Made by a program: the position numbers and the translations under genes. Below are positions 55,223 through 64,000 of a stretch of DNA of 64,000 nt, one piece after another. Position 1 is the first letter of the stretch. The number at the start of each line of letters is the position of its first letter. The stretch covers positions 4,836,501 through 4,900,500 of the forward strand of contig NZ_CP146986.1 in NCBI RefSeq assembly GCF_037126175.1. The letters are read 5' to 3'. Source of the DNA: Pseudomonas sp. RSB 5.4 (lineage in GTDB: Bacteria; Pseudomonadota; Gammaproteobacteria; Pseudomonadales; Pseudomonadaceae). Below the pieces are notes generated by a model. That model ran no database searches. It saw nothing but the letters and a program-made list of their open reading frames with translations, and was not told where the DNA came from.

Positions 55223-57571
55223 TTACGCAGATTTGGCCATGATCAAACCCGTCTCACTCGCCGCTTCAAGGCGAATCGCAATGAACTTCGATGTCGGCGT
55301 ATGGCTGCCATCCCCGGTGCTTTCCAGCGGCACCAGCGGATTCACTTCCGGGTAGTAAGCCGCTGCCTGACCCGCCGGAATATCAAACGCCAGCAAGGTA
55401 AAACCCTTGACCCGACGCTCACGGCCATCGTCCCAGATCGACACGATGTCGGCCTTCTGTCCCGGGCGGAAGCCCAGACGAATGATGTCGGCCTCGTTGG
55501 CGAACAACACATCGCGCTGGCCCTTGACCCCACGATAACGGTCGTCGAGGCCATAGATCGTGGTGTTGTACTGATCGTGGGAGCGCATCGATTGCAGAAT
55601 CAGGTCCGGCAGTTGCCCGGTGGCGCGGGTGCGTTCATGCACCAGATCCTTGGGCAGCATGTTCGCGCGGAAATTGGCCCGGCCCGATGGAGTGTTCCAC
55701 TTGCGCGCGCCAGCGCTGTTGCCGAGGTAGAAGCCGCCCGGGTTCTTGACCTTCTCGTTGAAGTCCTTGAAGCCCGGAATGGTATCGGCGATCAGGTCGC
55801 GGATGCGCCGGTAATCGGCCACCAGCCAGTTCCAGTCCACCGGTTTGCTGCCCAGCGTGGCGGCGGCGATGCCGGCGATGATCGCCGGTTCCGAGCGCAT
55901 CTGGTTCGACAGCGGCTGCAACTGGCCGTTGGACGCGTGAACCATGCTGAACGAGTCTTCCACGGTGACCGCTTGCGGGCCTTCGGTCTGGATATCGATG
56001 TCGGTGCGGCCGAGGCACGGCAGGATCAGCGCATCTTTACCGTGGGCCAGGTGGCTGCGGTTGAGCTTGGTGCTGATCTGCACGGTCAGGTCGCAATTGC
56101 TCAGCGCCGCGAAGGTGCGCGGGCTGTCCGGCGTGGCCTGGGCAAAGTTGCCGCCCAGACCGATGAAGACCTTGGCGCGGCCTTCGGCCATCGCATGGAT
56201 CGCCTCGACCACGTTGTGCCCGTTTTCACGCGGCACCTTGAACTGGAAACGCCGCTCAAGGGAATCGAGGAACGCCACCGGCGGACGCTCGTTGATGCCC
56301 ATGGTGCGGTCGCCCTGCACGTTACTGTGACCGCGCACCGGACACAGGCCGGCGCCCGGCTTGCCGACGTTGCCGCGCAGCAACATCAGGTTGGCGATTT
56401 CCTGGATGGTCGGCACCGAATGGCGATGCTGAGTGATACCCATCGCCCAGCACATGATCACGTTCTTGCCTTTGGCGTACATGCGCGCCGCTTGCTCGAT
56501 CTCCACCAGAGTCAGGCCGGACTGCGCGACGATCTGCTCCCACGGCGTGTCATCGACCACGCCCAGATACTCCAGCACGTTGGCGCTGTGCGCATTGAGG
56601 AAGTCATGATCGAACACTGCCGGCGTGCCGGCCTTCTGCGCATCGCGCTCCCATTGCAGGAGGAACTTGGCCATGCCGCGCAGCACCGCCATGTCGCCGC
56701 CCAATGCCGGACGGAAATACGCGGTGTTGGTCGGCTTGTCGCCGTTGGTGAGCATTTCGATCGGGTGCTGCGGGTGCTGGAAGCGTTCCAGACCACGCTC
56801 CTTGAGCGGGTTGATGCACACCACTTGCGCGCCGCGCTTCACCGCTTCACGCAGCGGTTCGAGCATCCGTGGGTGGTTGGTGCCGGGGTTCTGGCCCCAG
56901 ACGAAAATCGCGTCGGCATGTTCGAAGTCGTCGAAGGTCACGGTGCCTTTGCCGACGCCAACACTCTGGGCCAATGCCACACCGCTGGCCTCGTGGCACA
57001 TGTTCGAGCAGTCCGGGAAGTTGTTGGTGCCGTAGGCGCGCACGAACAGCTGATAGAGATACGCCGCTTCGTTGCTGGCACGGCCCGAGGTGTAGAACTC
57101 GGCCTGGTCGGGGCTCGACAGTGCTTGCAGGTGTTTGCCGATCAAGGCGAAGGCATCGTCCCAGGCGATGGGCTTGTAGCGGTCGGTCTCGGCGTCGTAG
57201 ACCATCGGCTCGGTCAGGCGACCCTGATATTCGAGCCAGTAGTCGCTTTGCTCCAGCAACGAGGTCACGCTGTGTTTGGCGAAGAACTTGCTGTCCACCC
57301 GACGCTTGGTCGCTTCCCAGTTCACCGCTTTGGCGCCGTTCTCGCAGAACTTGACCATGCCGCTTTCCGGCGAGTCGCCCCAGGCGCAACCCGGGCAGTC
57401 GAAGCCGCCGTTCTGGTTGGTCTTGAGCATCATGCGCAGGTTTTTCAACGCGTTGTCGCTGGTCAACCAGGCTTGGGCCACGCTGATCAGCGCACCCCAG
57501 CCGCCGGCTGCACCTTTGTAAGGTTTGTAGCGCGGGACAGGTTTCTGGTCGGCTTGATGATGTTGGCTCAC
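55223..57571 (-). CDS. YdeP/FdhA-type molybdopterin oxidoreductase
   Basis: A 782-residue enzyme with a GTG start at 57571 that overlaps the fdhD stop (GTGA), with GGAG as RBS. Blocks of the FdhF/YdeP family: GGFDCPGCAWGDSPESGMVKFCENGAKA, FYTSGRASNEAAYLYQLFVRAYGTNNFPDCSNMCHEASG, and WGQNPGTNHPRMLEP. The FDCPGC cysteines may hold a cluster or none at all. E. coli YdeP is linked to acid resistance; true formate dehydrogenase activity is not shown for this branch. Coupling to fdhD supports a sulfurated molybdenum cofactor. Confidence 0.88.
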   Translation of the reverse strand: MSQHHQADQKPVPRYKPYKGAAGGWGALISVAQAWLTSDNALKNLRMMLKTNQNGGFDCPGCAWGDSPESGMVKFCENGAKAVNWEATKRRVDSKFFAKHSVTSLLEQSDYWLEYQGRLTEPMVYDAETDRYKPIAWDDAFALIGKHLQALSSPDQAEFYTSGRASNEAAYLYQLFVRAYGTNNFPDCSNMCHEASGVALAQSVGVGKGTVTFDDFEHADAIFVWGQNPGTNHPRMLEPLREAVKRGAQVVCINPLKERGLERFQHPQHPIEMLTNGDKPTNTAYFRPALGGDMAVLRGMAKFLLQWERDAQKAGTPAVFDHDFLNAHSANVLEYLGVVDDTPWEQIVAQSGLTLVEIEQAARMYAKGKNVIMCWAMGITQHRHSVPTIQEIANLMLLRGNVGKPGAGLCPVRGHSNVQGDRTMGINERPPVAFLDSLERRFQFKVPRENGHNVVEAIHAMAEGRAKVFIGLGGNFAQATPDSPRTFAALSNCDLTVQISTKLNRSHLAHGKDALILPCLGRTDIDIQTEGPQAVTVEDSFSMVHASNGQLQPLSNQMRSEPAIIAGIAAATLGSKPVDWNWLVADYRRIRDLIADTIPGFKDFNEKVKNPGGFYLGNSAGARKWNTPSGRANFRANMLPKDLVHERTRATGQLPDLILQSMRSHDQYNTTIYGLDDRYRGVKGQRDVLFANEADIIRLGFRPGQKADIVSIWDDGRERRVKGFTLLAFDIPAGQAAAYYPEVNPLVPLESTGDGSHTPTSKFIAIRLEAASETGLIMAKSA

Positions 57572-58407
57572 GCTTGATTCTCCATCGCTGGGCTGTAGAC
57601 CCGCGGCGCATTCTTCTGCGGCAGGTGGATGAGATTGAGGTTGTGGCGACGGGCCCATTGCACGGCAAGGCCCGTGGGCGCGGACAGGCTGACCAGAGTC
57701 TGGATGCCGGCGCGTAAAACTTTCTGGATCAATTCGAGACTGCAACGGCTGGTGACAATCGCCAGACCGCCTTCTGTGGAAATCTTCTGGCGGATCAGCC
57801 CGCCGATCAGTTTGTCGAGGGCGTTGTGCCGGCCGATGTCTTCACGGCCCAGCAACAGTTCACCACTGGCGTTCATGAACACCGCCGCGTGTACCGCGCC
57901 ACAATGCTGGCCGAGGGGCTGGAACGCCCCGATGCGCTGGCGCAGACCGTCGAGCCACACGGCTGGCGGCAGCGGTGCGCCGGGCAAAACTTGCAGATCG
58001 GGCAACGCTTGCTCGACAGCTTCAACGCCACACAGGCCGCAACCGCTGGTGCCGGCCAGTTGTCGGCGCTGTTGCTTGAGGTTCCAGAACGCGCGGTTGG
58101 CGATGGTCACCTGCGCGTATTGCGCCGAGCCCGCGCCGGTCAGTTGCAGGTCATAAATGTCGCTGGCGTCTTCGATGATGCCGCTGCCGAGGCTGAATCC
58201 GACGATGAAATCTTCCAGATCCGTCGGCGTCACCAGCATCACCGCCTGACTGATGCCGTTGTAGGCGATCGCCAACGCAACTTCCTCGGCGAGCGCGGTG
58301 CTGGCCGATTCCACAAGGGGCAGATCGCTGTAGCTGTAGGTCTGGCTGGCGGCGGGCGCGGGCGTTTCGAGTGCAGGCGCCGCGCAAGTTGGGCGCTTGG
58401 CGTTCAT
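57568..58407 (-). CDS. fdhD: Formate dehydrogenase accessory sulfurtransferase FdhD
   Basis: A 279-residue protein that passes sulfur from IscS to the molybdenum cofactor of formate dehydrogenase-like enzymes. The active-site loop GTSGCGLCGVEAVEQ has the CGxCG cysteines. VGFSLGSGIIEDASDIYDLQLT and GREDIGRHNALDKLIGGLI are typical FdhD blocks. The N-terminal ~30 residues are extra. Translation-coupled to the oxidoreductase gene. Confidence 0.92.
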   Translation of the reverse strand: MNAKRPTCAAPALETPAPAASQTYSYSDLPLVESASTALAEEVALAIAYNGISQAVMLVTPTDLEDFIVGFSLGSGIIEDASDIYDLQLTGAGSAQYAQVTIANRAFWNLKQQRRQLAGTSGCGLCGVEAVEQALPDLQVLPGAPLPPAVWLDGLRQRIGAFQPLGQHCGAVHAAVFMNASGELLLGREDIGRHNALDKLIGGLIRQKISTEGGLAIVTSRCSLELIQKVLRAGIQTLVSLSAPTGLAVQWARRHNLNLIHLPQKNAPRVYSPAMENQA

Positions 58408-58595
58408 GGCATCACCGACGGATTGATCAACGCTAAGACTAGGCGCGGCAACTTGTCGCGTCTAATCGGTACTGTCGATCTATTGATAGATGGCGTCGAT
58501 CAAGCGGCTGTCGGGTCATTGGTCGGCCCGGAACCGGGCTGGTCTGGTGTGGTCTAGGCTTTGACGTCTGGAACCCAAATCAAGGAGTGTGCGCT

Positions 58596-59036
58596 ATGAG
58601 TCTGTTGAGCTTTGTGAAAGAGGCCGGTGAAAAGCTGATCGACCTGCTGACCCCGGGCAATGCCAATGCGAGTGAGCAGTTGAAGGAACATATCAGCAAG
58701 GTCGGGTTGGGCAATCCGAAAGTTCAGGCAACCGTGGACGGCGACAAGGTGACGGTCACCGGTGAAGTCGCCAGTCAGGAGGAGAAGGAAAAGATCTTGC
58801 TGGCGGTGGGTAATATCGAAGGCGTCGGGAGTGTCGATGACCAGATCACCGTGACCGGGCCGGTGGTGGCCGCCGCGCGTTTTGTAGTGGTGAAAAAGGG
58901 CGACACCCTCAGCGCGATTTCCCTGGCGGTGTATGGCAACGCCAACCAGTACAACAAGATTTTCGAAGCCAACAAACCGATGCTCAAGGATGTGAATAAA
59001 ATCTATCCAGGCCAGACCCTGCGTATCCCTGAGTAA
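58596..59036 (+). CDS. BON-LysM protein, YgaU/Kbp-like
   Basis: A 146-residue protein. BON domain at about residues 20-85 ([54 protein letters not shown]) and LysM at 96-144 ([49 protein letters not shown]). This is the order of E. coli Kbp (YgaU), a potassium-binding cytosolic protein; no signal peptide is seen here either. RBS AAGGAG lies before the ATG. Confidence 0.9.
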   Translation: MSLLSFVKEAGEKLIDLLTPGNANASEQLKEHISKVGLGNPKVQATVDGDKVTVTGEVASQEEKEKILLAVGNIEGVGSVDDQITVTGPVVAAARFVVVKKGDTLSAISLAVYGNANQYNKIFEANKPMLKDVNKIYPGQTLRIPE

Positions 59037-59047
59037 CTCACAACCCC

Positions 59048-59134
59048 TGTAGGAGCTGCCGAAGGCTGCGATCTTTTGATCTTGTTTTTTAAACAATCAA
59101 AGTCAAAAGATCGCAGCCTTCGGCAGCTCCTACA
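59048..59134. repeat. Palindromic repeat TGTAGGAGCTGCCGAAGGCTG type
   Basis: Long inverted pair between the convergent LysM and yrfG genes; same family as 21837-21913 and 54317-54385. Confidence 0.8.
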
Positions 59135-59139
59135 GGAAA

Positions 59140-59802
59140 TCAGAGTCCCCGGATCAAGTCGCGGTAGTCTTCAACCGCCGCAAACTCGGCGGTGTCCTTC
59201 GGCCCCTTGCGGCTGTCCGGCTGTTTCACCGCCAACAAATGCGTCACACCAAATTCCCGTGCACTACGCAGAATCGGCAACGTATCGTCGATGAACAGAC
59301 TGCGCGCCGGATCAAAAGCGATATCCGCCTGCAACGCATCCCAGAACTGCGGGTTCTCCTTGGGGAAACCGTAATCGTGGGAGCTGATCAGCCGTTCGAA
59401 ATACGGCGCCAGTTCGATCCGTTCCAGTTTCAGCGACAGCGAGTCCCGGTGGGCGTTGGTGATCATGATCACCCGCTTGCCGGCCTGTTTTAGCGCGTGC
59501 AGAAAGGTATCGGCATCCGGGCGCAGCGCGATCAGGTGTGCGGTTTCCAGTTTCAGTTCACGCACCGAGAGCTTGAGTTCGGCACTCCAGAAATCCAGGC
59601 AGTACCACTGCAGTTGCCCGGCATGGCGCTCGAACAGCGGCTGCAGTTCCATGTCGGCCATGGCCCGGCTCACACCGTGCAATTCGGCGTAGCGTTGCGG
59701 CAGGTGTTCCAGCCAGAAATGGTTGTCGAAGTGCAGATCCAGCAGCGTACCGTCCATGTCCAGCAGGACGGTATCGATGTCAGACCACGGTAAAGAAGGC
59801 AT
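59140..59802 (-). CDS. yrfG: GMP/IMP nucleotidase YrfG
   Basis: A 220-residue HAD-family phosphatase. Motif I DTVLLDMDGTLLDLHFDNHFW, motif II VIMITNAHRDSL, motif III Lys in ISSHDYGFPKENPQFW, motif IV SLFIDDTLPILRSAREFG. Length and the FDNHFW cap fit YrfG, which dephosphorylates GMP and IMP. Divergent from nudE, as in other Pseudomonas as I recall. Confidence 0.9.
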   Translation of the reverse strand: MPSLPWSDIDTVLLDMDGTLLDLHFDNHFWLEHLPQRYAELHGVSRAMADMELQPLFERHAGQLQWYCLDFWSAELKLSVRELKLETAHLIALRPDADTFLHALKQAGKRVIMITNAHRDSLSLKLERIELAPYFERLISSHDYGFPKENPQFWDALQADIAFDPARSLFIDDTLPILRSAREFGVTHLLAVKQPDSRKGPKDTAEFAAVEDYRDLIRGL

Positions 59803-59890
59803 GGCAACGTCTCGAGCGGTAGAAAGATATCCGACACAAACAATCGGGAAAGCCGCGTTATAGTAGCGCGTTCACGCCAAGGAGCTTTGC

Positions 59891-60457
59891 ATGCGCCAGA
59901 AACCCACTGTACTCGCCCGCGAGATCGTCGCCACCAGTCGCCTGTTCTGCGTCGAAGAACTGAAGCTGCGTTTTTCCAATGGCGTGGAACGCACTTACGA
60001 GCGTCTGGTCGGCAAAGGCGCGGGCTATGGCGCGGTGATGATTGTGGCAATGCTCGATAGCGAACACGCGGTGCTGGTCGAGGAATACTGCGGCGGCACT
60101 GACGAGTACGAACTGTCCCTGCCCAAAGGCCTGATCGAGCCGGGCGAGGATGTGCTGGCAGCCGCTGAGCGCGAGCTCAAGGAAGAGGCCGGTTACGGCG
60201 CGCGCCAGCTGGAACATCTGACCGAGTTGTCACTGTCGCCCGGTTACATGAGCCAGAAGATTCAGGTGGTGCTGGCCACCGACCTTTACGAGGAGCGTCT
60301 GGAGGGCGACGAACCCGAGCCGATGCGTGTCGACAAGGTCAACCTGAGTGAACTGGCGGCGCTGGCGCAGAACCCGCAATTTACCGAAGGCCGTGCCTTG
60401 GCGGCGTTGTATCTGGCGCGTGATCTGCTGACGCAGCGCGGGTTTTTTCAGTCATGA
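59891..60457 (+). CDS. nudE: ADP compounds hydrolase NudE
   Basis: A 188-residue Nudix hydrolase for ADP-ribose, Ap3A and similar compounds. The Nudix box is seen as GLIEPGEDVLAAAERELKEE followed by AGYGA, matching GX5EX7REUXEEXGU. RBS AAGGAG precedes the ATG. The stop overlaps the cysQ start (ATGA). Confidence 0.9.
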   Translation: MRQKPTVLAREIVATSRLFCVEELKLRFSNGVERTYERLVGKGAGYGAVMIVAMLDSEHAVLVEEYCGGTDEYELSLPKGLIEPGEDVLAAAERELKEEAGYGARQLEHLTELSLSPGYMSQKIQVVLATDLYEERLEGDEPEPMRVDKVNLSELAALAQNPQFTEGRALAALYLARDLLTQRGFFQS

Positions 60458-61296
60458 GTGAGATGTCGATGAGTTTTCCCCATCCATTGATGGCGCCAGT
60501 GGTTGAGCTGGCATTGCAGGCCGGCGAGGCGATCCTGCCGTTCTGGCGCGCTGATGTGGCGGTCACCGCCAAGTCCGATGACTCACCGGTGACGGCGGCG
60601 GACATCGCTGCGCACCATGTGATCGTTGCTGGGCTGACCGCGCTGGACTCCAGTATTCCGATTCTGTCCGAAGAAGATGCCGACATCCCGCAGAGCGTGC
60701 GTGCCGGGTGGCAGCGCTGGTGGTTGGTGGATCCACTGGATGGCACGAAAGAGTTCATCAGTGGCAGTGAAGAATTCACCGTCAACATCGCGCTGATCGA
60801 AAACGGTCGGGTGGTGTTTGGCGTGGTGTCGATGCCAACCAATGGGCGTTTCTATGTCGGCGGTGCGGGTCTCGGCGCGTGGCGTGGGGATAAAGGTGGC
60901 TCGCCGGTGGCGATTCAGGTGCGTGACGTACTCGCCGCTGGTGAAACGTTCACCGTGGTGGCGAGCCGCCGGCATTCCAGTCCGGAGCAGGAGCGCCTGC
61001 TCGCTGGTTTGAGCGCCAGCCTTGGCGAGCTGCAACTGACGAATATCGGCAGTTCGTTGAAATTCTGTCTGTTGGCCGAAGGGGCAGCGGATTGCTATCC
61101 GCGACTGGCGCCGACTTCGCAGTGGGATACCGCGGCAGCACAGGGCGTGCTCGAAGGTGCGGGCGGTGAGGTGGTGGATCTGCAGGGCGAAGCGTTCTGT
61201 TATCCGGCGCGGGAATCGCTGCTCAATGAATTCTTTCTGGCGCTGCCGGCAAAGGCGGCTTGGCGGTCCAGATTGCTGGAACTGGCTCGGGGGTAA
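60454..61296 (+). CDS. cysQ: 3'(2'),5'-bisphosphate nucleotidase CysQ
   Basis: A 280-residue Mg-dependent phosphatase that removes 3'-phosphoadenosine 5'-phosphate formed in sulfate assimilation. Inositol monophosphatase-family motifs: ILSEEDADIP, WWLVDPLDGTKEFISGSEEFTVNIALIE, and LAPTSQWDTAAAQGVLEGAGG (metal ligands D and E). Start ATG at 60454; a start four codons later is possible. It is coupled to nudE. Confidence 0.92.
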   Translation: MSEMSMSFPHPLMAPVVELALQAGEAILPFWRADVAVTAKSDDSPVTAADIAAHHVIVAGLTALDSSIPILSEEDADIPQSVRAGWQRWWLVDPLDGTKEFISGSEEFTVNIALIENGRVVFGVVSMPTNGRFYVGGAGLGAWRGDKGGSPVAIQVRDVLAAGETFTVVASRRHSSPEQERLLAGLSASLGELQLTNIGSSLKFCLLAEGAADCYPRLAPTSQWDTAAAQGVLEGAGGEVVDLQGEAFCYPARESLLNEFFLALPAKAAWRSRLLELARG

Positions 61297-61314
61297 GTGG
61301 GTGGATTCTCGATT

Positions 61315-61493
61315 CCCCTCACCCCAGCCCTCTCCCGGAGGGAGAGGGGGCCGATTGGGGGATGCTGGTGAGGTTCACCGACTTGAGCCAGTTCTACTGA
61401 ATCCATAATCGCTGCCGATCTTTCAGGTCGATGCCTGACGCAAGACGCCTCGGTCAGTCCCTTCTCCCTTCGGGAGAGGGTTAGGGTGAGGGG
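61315..61493. repeat. ~179-bp palindromic element, CCCTCACCC family, copy 3
   Basis: Arms CCCTCACCCCAGCCCTCTCC and near inverse. The core holds the reverse complement of a block in copy 1 (27868-28043), so the two lie in opposite orientation. It lies between convergent cysQ and the thioesterase gene. Confidence 0.75.
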
Positions 61494-61503
61494 CTGTTGA
61501 CGT

Positions 61504-61959
61504 TCAGCGGTGCAAAACGTACTGCCCGCTGAACGTCACCGCATCCTCTTCACTCCCGGCGTTGACGATCCGCGTATTGAGCGTCAATCGCGCGCGTCCA
61601 TAACGCTGATACATCGCCAGAAATTTCTTCCAGACCGCCGCTTCCGGTGGCGGACAAATCGCCGTGGCATCACCGGTCACGGGCAGCGGATAGTTGATCT
61701 GCCCTTCCTGAATCACGATGTGCCCGTCTTCGATGCCTTGTTCCTTCAGGCGCAGATGCAGCCAGCCCCAACCCGCCAGCACCGCGCCGCAGTAGAGACT
61801 GCCGCCGAACATGGTGCTCTTGTGATTGACGTTCGGCTCCAGCGGCAAGTGCAGGCTTAACTGCTGCTCGTGCCAGGCGAGAACCTTGAGGCCCATTTCC
61901 CGGGTCAGGGGAATGTCGTGATGCAGCACCGATTCCAGATAGCGACTGTCGCGACTCAT
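61504..61959 (-). CDS. YiiD-type putative thioesterase
   Basis: A 151-residue hotdog-fold protein of the kind that forms the C-terminal half of E. coli YiiD (FabY). Key block: PNVNHKSTMFGGSLYCGAVLAGWGWLHLRL. It overlaps the dctD stop by 4 bases, so it is in the dctBD operon. The role is unknown. Confidence 0.82.
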   Translation of the reverse strand: MSRDSRYLESVLHHDIPLTREMGLKVLAWHEQQLSLHLPLEPNVNHKSTMFGGSLYCGAVLAGWGWLHLRLKEQGIEDGHIVIQEGQINYPLPVTGDATAICPPPEAAVWKKFLAMYQRYGRARLTLNTRIVNAGSEEDAVTFSGQYVLHR

Positions 61960-63341
61960 TCGGCTTCGTCTCCATGGGCGCTACTGTCGGCAAAATTCAA
62001 GCCGTGCTTGCGCAGTTTGTCGTGCAGGGTCTTGCGCGGAATGCCCAGGGCTTCGGCGAGGCTGCGTACCGAACTGTGCGAGCGCGCCAGCTCGGCGGCA
62101 ATCAACGATTTTTCGAAGTTTTCCACTTGCTCGCTGAGCCCGCCACTGATGACTTCCACCGTGCTGCCGCCGCCTTCGCTTCCAATGTTATCCAGCGCCA
62201 GTTCCAGACCGAGGGCGAAACGCTCGGCTGCGTTCTGCAGTTCGCGCACGTTGCCCGGCCAGGTGTGGCGCAGCAGCAAGGCGCGTTGCGCCGGTTGCAG
62301 TGCATGAGGCGGCAAGCCATGGCGGGCGCTGGCTTCATCGGCGTAATGCTGGAACAGCACCAGCGCGTCCTCGCCGCGTTCGCGCAGCGGCGGAATGCGT
62401 AGGGGGGCGACGTTCAGTCGGTAGTACAAGTCGGCGCGAAAACGCCCTTGATCGGCGGCCTGACGCAGGTCTTCCTTGGTCGCGGCGATGACCCGGATGT
62501 CCAGCGGGATCAACTGATTGCCACCCAGACGTTCGACCACGCGCTCTTGCAGCATGCGCAGCAATTTCACCTGCACGTCCATGCTCATGCTTTCGATTTC
62601 ATCGAGGAACAGCGTGCCGCCGTTGGCGAATTCGAATTTACCGATGCGGCGTTTCTGCGCGCCGGTGAACGCGCCCGGCTCATGCCCGAACAGTTCGCTT
62701 TCGACCACCGATTCGGCCAGTGCCCCGGCGTTGATCGCCACGAATGGGCCATTGCGCCGGCTCGACAAGTCGTGCAGCGCACGGGCCACGACTTCTTTAC
62801 CAGCGCCGGTTTCACCGAGAATCAGCACGTCAGCCTTGGTCGCGGCCAGCGCGCCAATCTGCTCGCGCAAACGCAGCATCGGCGCCGAGTGGCCGACCAG
62901 TCGCGCGCTCAGTTCGTTGCGATCGCTCAGGGCCAGGCGCAGGCTGCGGTTGTCCAGTACCAGCCGGCGCAGGGCCAGGGCACGGCGCACGCTGTCGAGC
63001 AGCGCATCACTGGCGAACGGTTTCTCCAGAAAGTCATAGGCGCCGGCACGCATCGCCTGCACCGCCAGCGGCACATCGCCGTGGCCGGTGATCAGCAGCA
63101 CCGGCAGCTCCGGGTCCTGCGCGTGCAGTTCGCTCAACAGCTCCAGGCCGTCCATGCCCGGCATGCGGATGTCGCTGACCACCACGCCGGGCCAGTCACG
63201 CTCCAGTTGCCCGGCCAGACCTTTGGCTTCGGACAGCGGGAGGATTTTCAGCCCGGCCAGGTCCAGGGTCTGGCCGAGGGCCTGACGCAGGTGCGGATCG
63301 TCGTCGATCAACACCACCTGAATGCGATTGTCGATGGTCAT
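61956..63341 (-). CDS. dctD: Sigma-54 response regulator DctD
   Basis: A 461-residue NtrC-type activator. Receiver domain with phospho-Asp in VVVSDIRMPGMDGLELL, AAA+ domain with Walker A ILGETGAGKEVVARALHDLS and the sigma-54 contact loop ESELFGHEPGAFTGAQKRRIG, and a Fis-type HTH near the end (RSLAEALGIPRKTLHDKLRKHGL). It should turn on C4-dicarboxylate uptake genes. The start overlaps the kinase stop by 4 bases. The target transporter genes are not in the window. Confidence 0.9.
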   Translation of the reverse strand: MTIDNRIQVVLIDDDPHLRQALGQTLDLAGLKILPLSEAKGLAGQLERDWPGVVVSDIRMPGMDGLELLSELHAQDPELPVLLITGHGDVPLAVQAMRAGAYDFLEKPFASDALLDSVRRALALRRLVLDNRSLRLALSDRNELSARLVGHSAPMLRLREQIGALAATKADVLILGETGAGKEVVARALHDLSSRRNGPFVAINAGALAESVVESELFGHEPGAFTGAQKRRIGKFEFANGGTLFLDEIESMSMDVQVKLLRMLQERVVERLGGNQLIPLDIRVIAATKEDLRQAADQGRFRADLYYRLNVAPLRIPPLRERGEDALVLFQHYADEASARHGLPPHALQPAQRALLLRHTWPGNVRELQNAAERFALGLELALDNIGSEGGGSTVEVISGGLSEQVENFEKSLIAAELARSHSSVRSLAEALGIPRKTLHDKLRKHGLNFADSSAHGDEAE

Positions 63342-64000
63342 GCACTTCGATCCTCGGACGGTTGCAGGCTGACCCCGGGCGCGCCGGCGCGCAGCCGCAG
63401 GGTGATCAAGGCGCCACCTTGCTTGTGGTTGGCGAACGACAGTTCGCCACCGAAGGCGCGCATCAGGGTTTCACAGATGGCCAGCCCCAGGCCAAGGCCC
63501 TGGGTGCGGGTCTTGGTGGTGTAGAAGGGCTCGCTGGCGCGACCGAGGGCTTCCATGCAGAACCCCGGGCCGTTGTCGCGAATGTACAGGTTGACGCCCT
63601 CGGCGGTGGATTCGGCACTCAGCCACAGTTTGCGCGGCGGGCCTTTTTCGGTCAGCGCATCGAGCGCGTTGGCCAACAAGTTGCCGAGCACCTGACGCAG
63701 CCGGGTTTCCCCGGCCTCGACCCACAGGGTGGCGGCCGGCAGGTCGCGGATCAGCTCGACTTCCATGCTGCGGCGCCGTTTGGCCAGCAACGCCAGCGCA
63801 TCGTCCAGCGCCGGTTGCAGGGCCACGCTTTCCGGGGCATGGCGATCGCGGCGGGCAAAGGCCCGCAGGTGGGCGATGATCGAGGCCATGCGCCCGGTGA
63901 GTTCGCTGATCAGTTTGAGGTTGCCGCGAGCATCGTCGGTGCGCTGATGATCGAGCAGCACTTCGGCGTTTTCGGCGTAGCTGCGAATCGCCGCCAGCGG
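63338..64000 (-). CDS. dctB: Sensor histidine kinase DctB, C-terminal part
   Basis: The frame is open to the window end, so the start is missing; 220 residues are visible. It begins within the H box just after the His (PLAAIRSYAENAEVLLDHQR), then the dimerisation helix, the N box (RQVLGNLLANALDALTEKG), and the G boxes (LYIRDNGPGFCMEALGRASEPFYTTK, GLGLGLAICETLMRAFGG). The upstream part with the periplasmic sensor lies outside. It pairs with DctD. Confidence 0.88.
   Translation of the reverse strand, partial: PLAAIRSYAENAEVLLDHQRTDDARGNLKLISELTGRMASIIAHLRAFARRDRHAPESVALQPALDDALALLAKRRRSMEVELIRDLPAATLWVEAGETRLRQVLGNLLANALDALTEKGPPRKLWLSAESTAEGVNLYIRDNGPGFCMEALGRASEPFYTTKTRTQGLGLGLAICETLMRAFGGELSFANHKQGGALITLRLRAGAPGVSLQPSEDRSA

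Noticed and set aside
55301..57577. 758-codon open frame antisense to the molybdopterin oxidoreductase
   Set aside because: Shadow of a high-GC gene; the minus-strand protein has clear family motifs and coupling to fdhD.
1..64000. CRISPR arrays, integrases, transposases, tRNA and rRNA genes
   Set aside because: Looked for by eye at repeats and intergenic regions; none seen. The many palindromes are REP-like and not regularly spaced.

Overview
The window is a chromosomal piece of a fluorescent Pseudomonas, probably of the P. fluorescens/P. putida type. This rests on the high GC content and codon use, on many copies of the Pseudomonas REP palindrome (GCGAGCAAGCCCGCTCCCACA and its inverse), and on a gene order in the right half that, from memory, parallels the P. 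aeruginosa stretch from gshA to dctBD (gshA, tex, ompR/envZ of the AmgRS type, rimK, hslR, hslO, pckA, fdhD, yrfG, nudE, cysQ, dctD, dctB). No tRNA, rRNA, CRISPR array, insertion sequence or integrase was seen.

Layout. 1-4739: a TriABC-like RND efflux operon with two adaptors and one pump. 4841-5470: a methyltransferase. 5629-18434: a sulfur-scavenging region, mostly on the minus strand: metQ-metN-metI, an NtaA/DszA-type flavin monooxygenase, two tandem SfnB-type dehydrogenases, a secreted-or-structural unknown, a cystine-type ABC transporter (tcyJ-L-N), D-cysteine desulfhydrase and a divergent serine acetyltransferase. 18677-20798: a choline transporter behind a likely BetI operator. 21425-27863: an orphan HicB and a LacI regulator divergent from a TonB receptor, a second flavin monooxygenase and an aldo/keto reductase. 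28072-31682: the taurine operon tauABCD, with tauA broken by an extra copy of an 8-bp tandem repeat. 32012-44980: housekeeping genes (gshA, tex, ompR/envZ, rimK, hslR, hslO, pckA).

45036-50276 is an accessory patch. It holds hipBA with repeated operators, a YhfG-like Fic-inhibitor protein with no Fic partner, an alpha/beta hydrolase flanked by two paralogous small proteins, and, ahead of one of these, a 34-codon reading frame inside a long self-complementary RNA with a possible pseudoknot. 50460-64000 returns to core genes: a RecQ-type helicase, acyl-CoA dehydrogenase and thioesterases, a glycine-zipper protein, a candidate small RNA, a molybdenum oxidoreductase with FdhD, a LysM protein, yrfG, nudE-cysQ and the dctBD two-component system.

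How the genes fit together: the left half reads as a sulfur-limitation programme. Methionine, cystine, taurine and probably sulfone/sulfonate compounds are imported; flavin monooxygenases, SfnB proteins and TauD release sulfite; DcyD and EpsC handle cysteine; GshA and CysQ (further right) use or clean up the products. The most notable observations are the tauA 8-bp repeat, the leader reading frame/RNA at 47686-47825, the LacI-operator cluster with TonB receptor and monooxygenase, and the orphan antitoxin-like genes.
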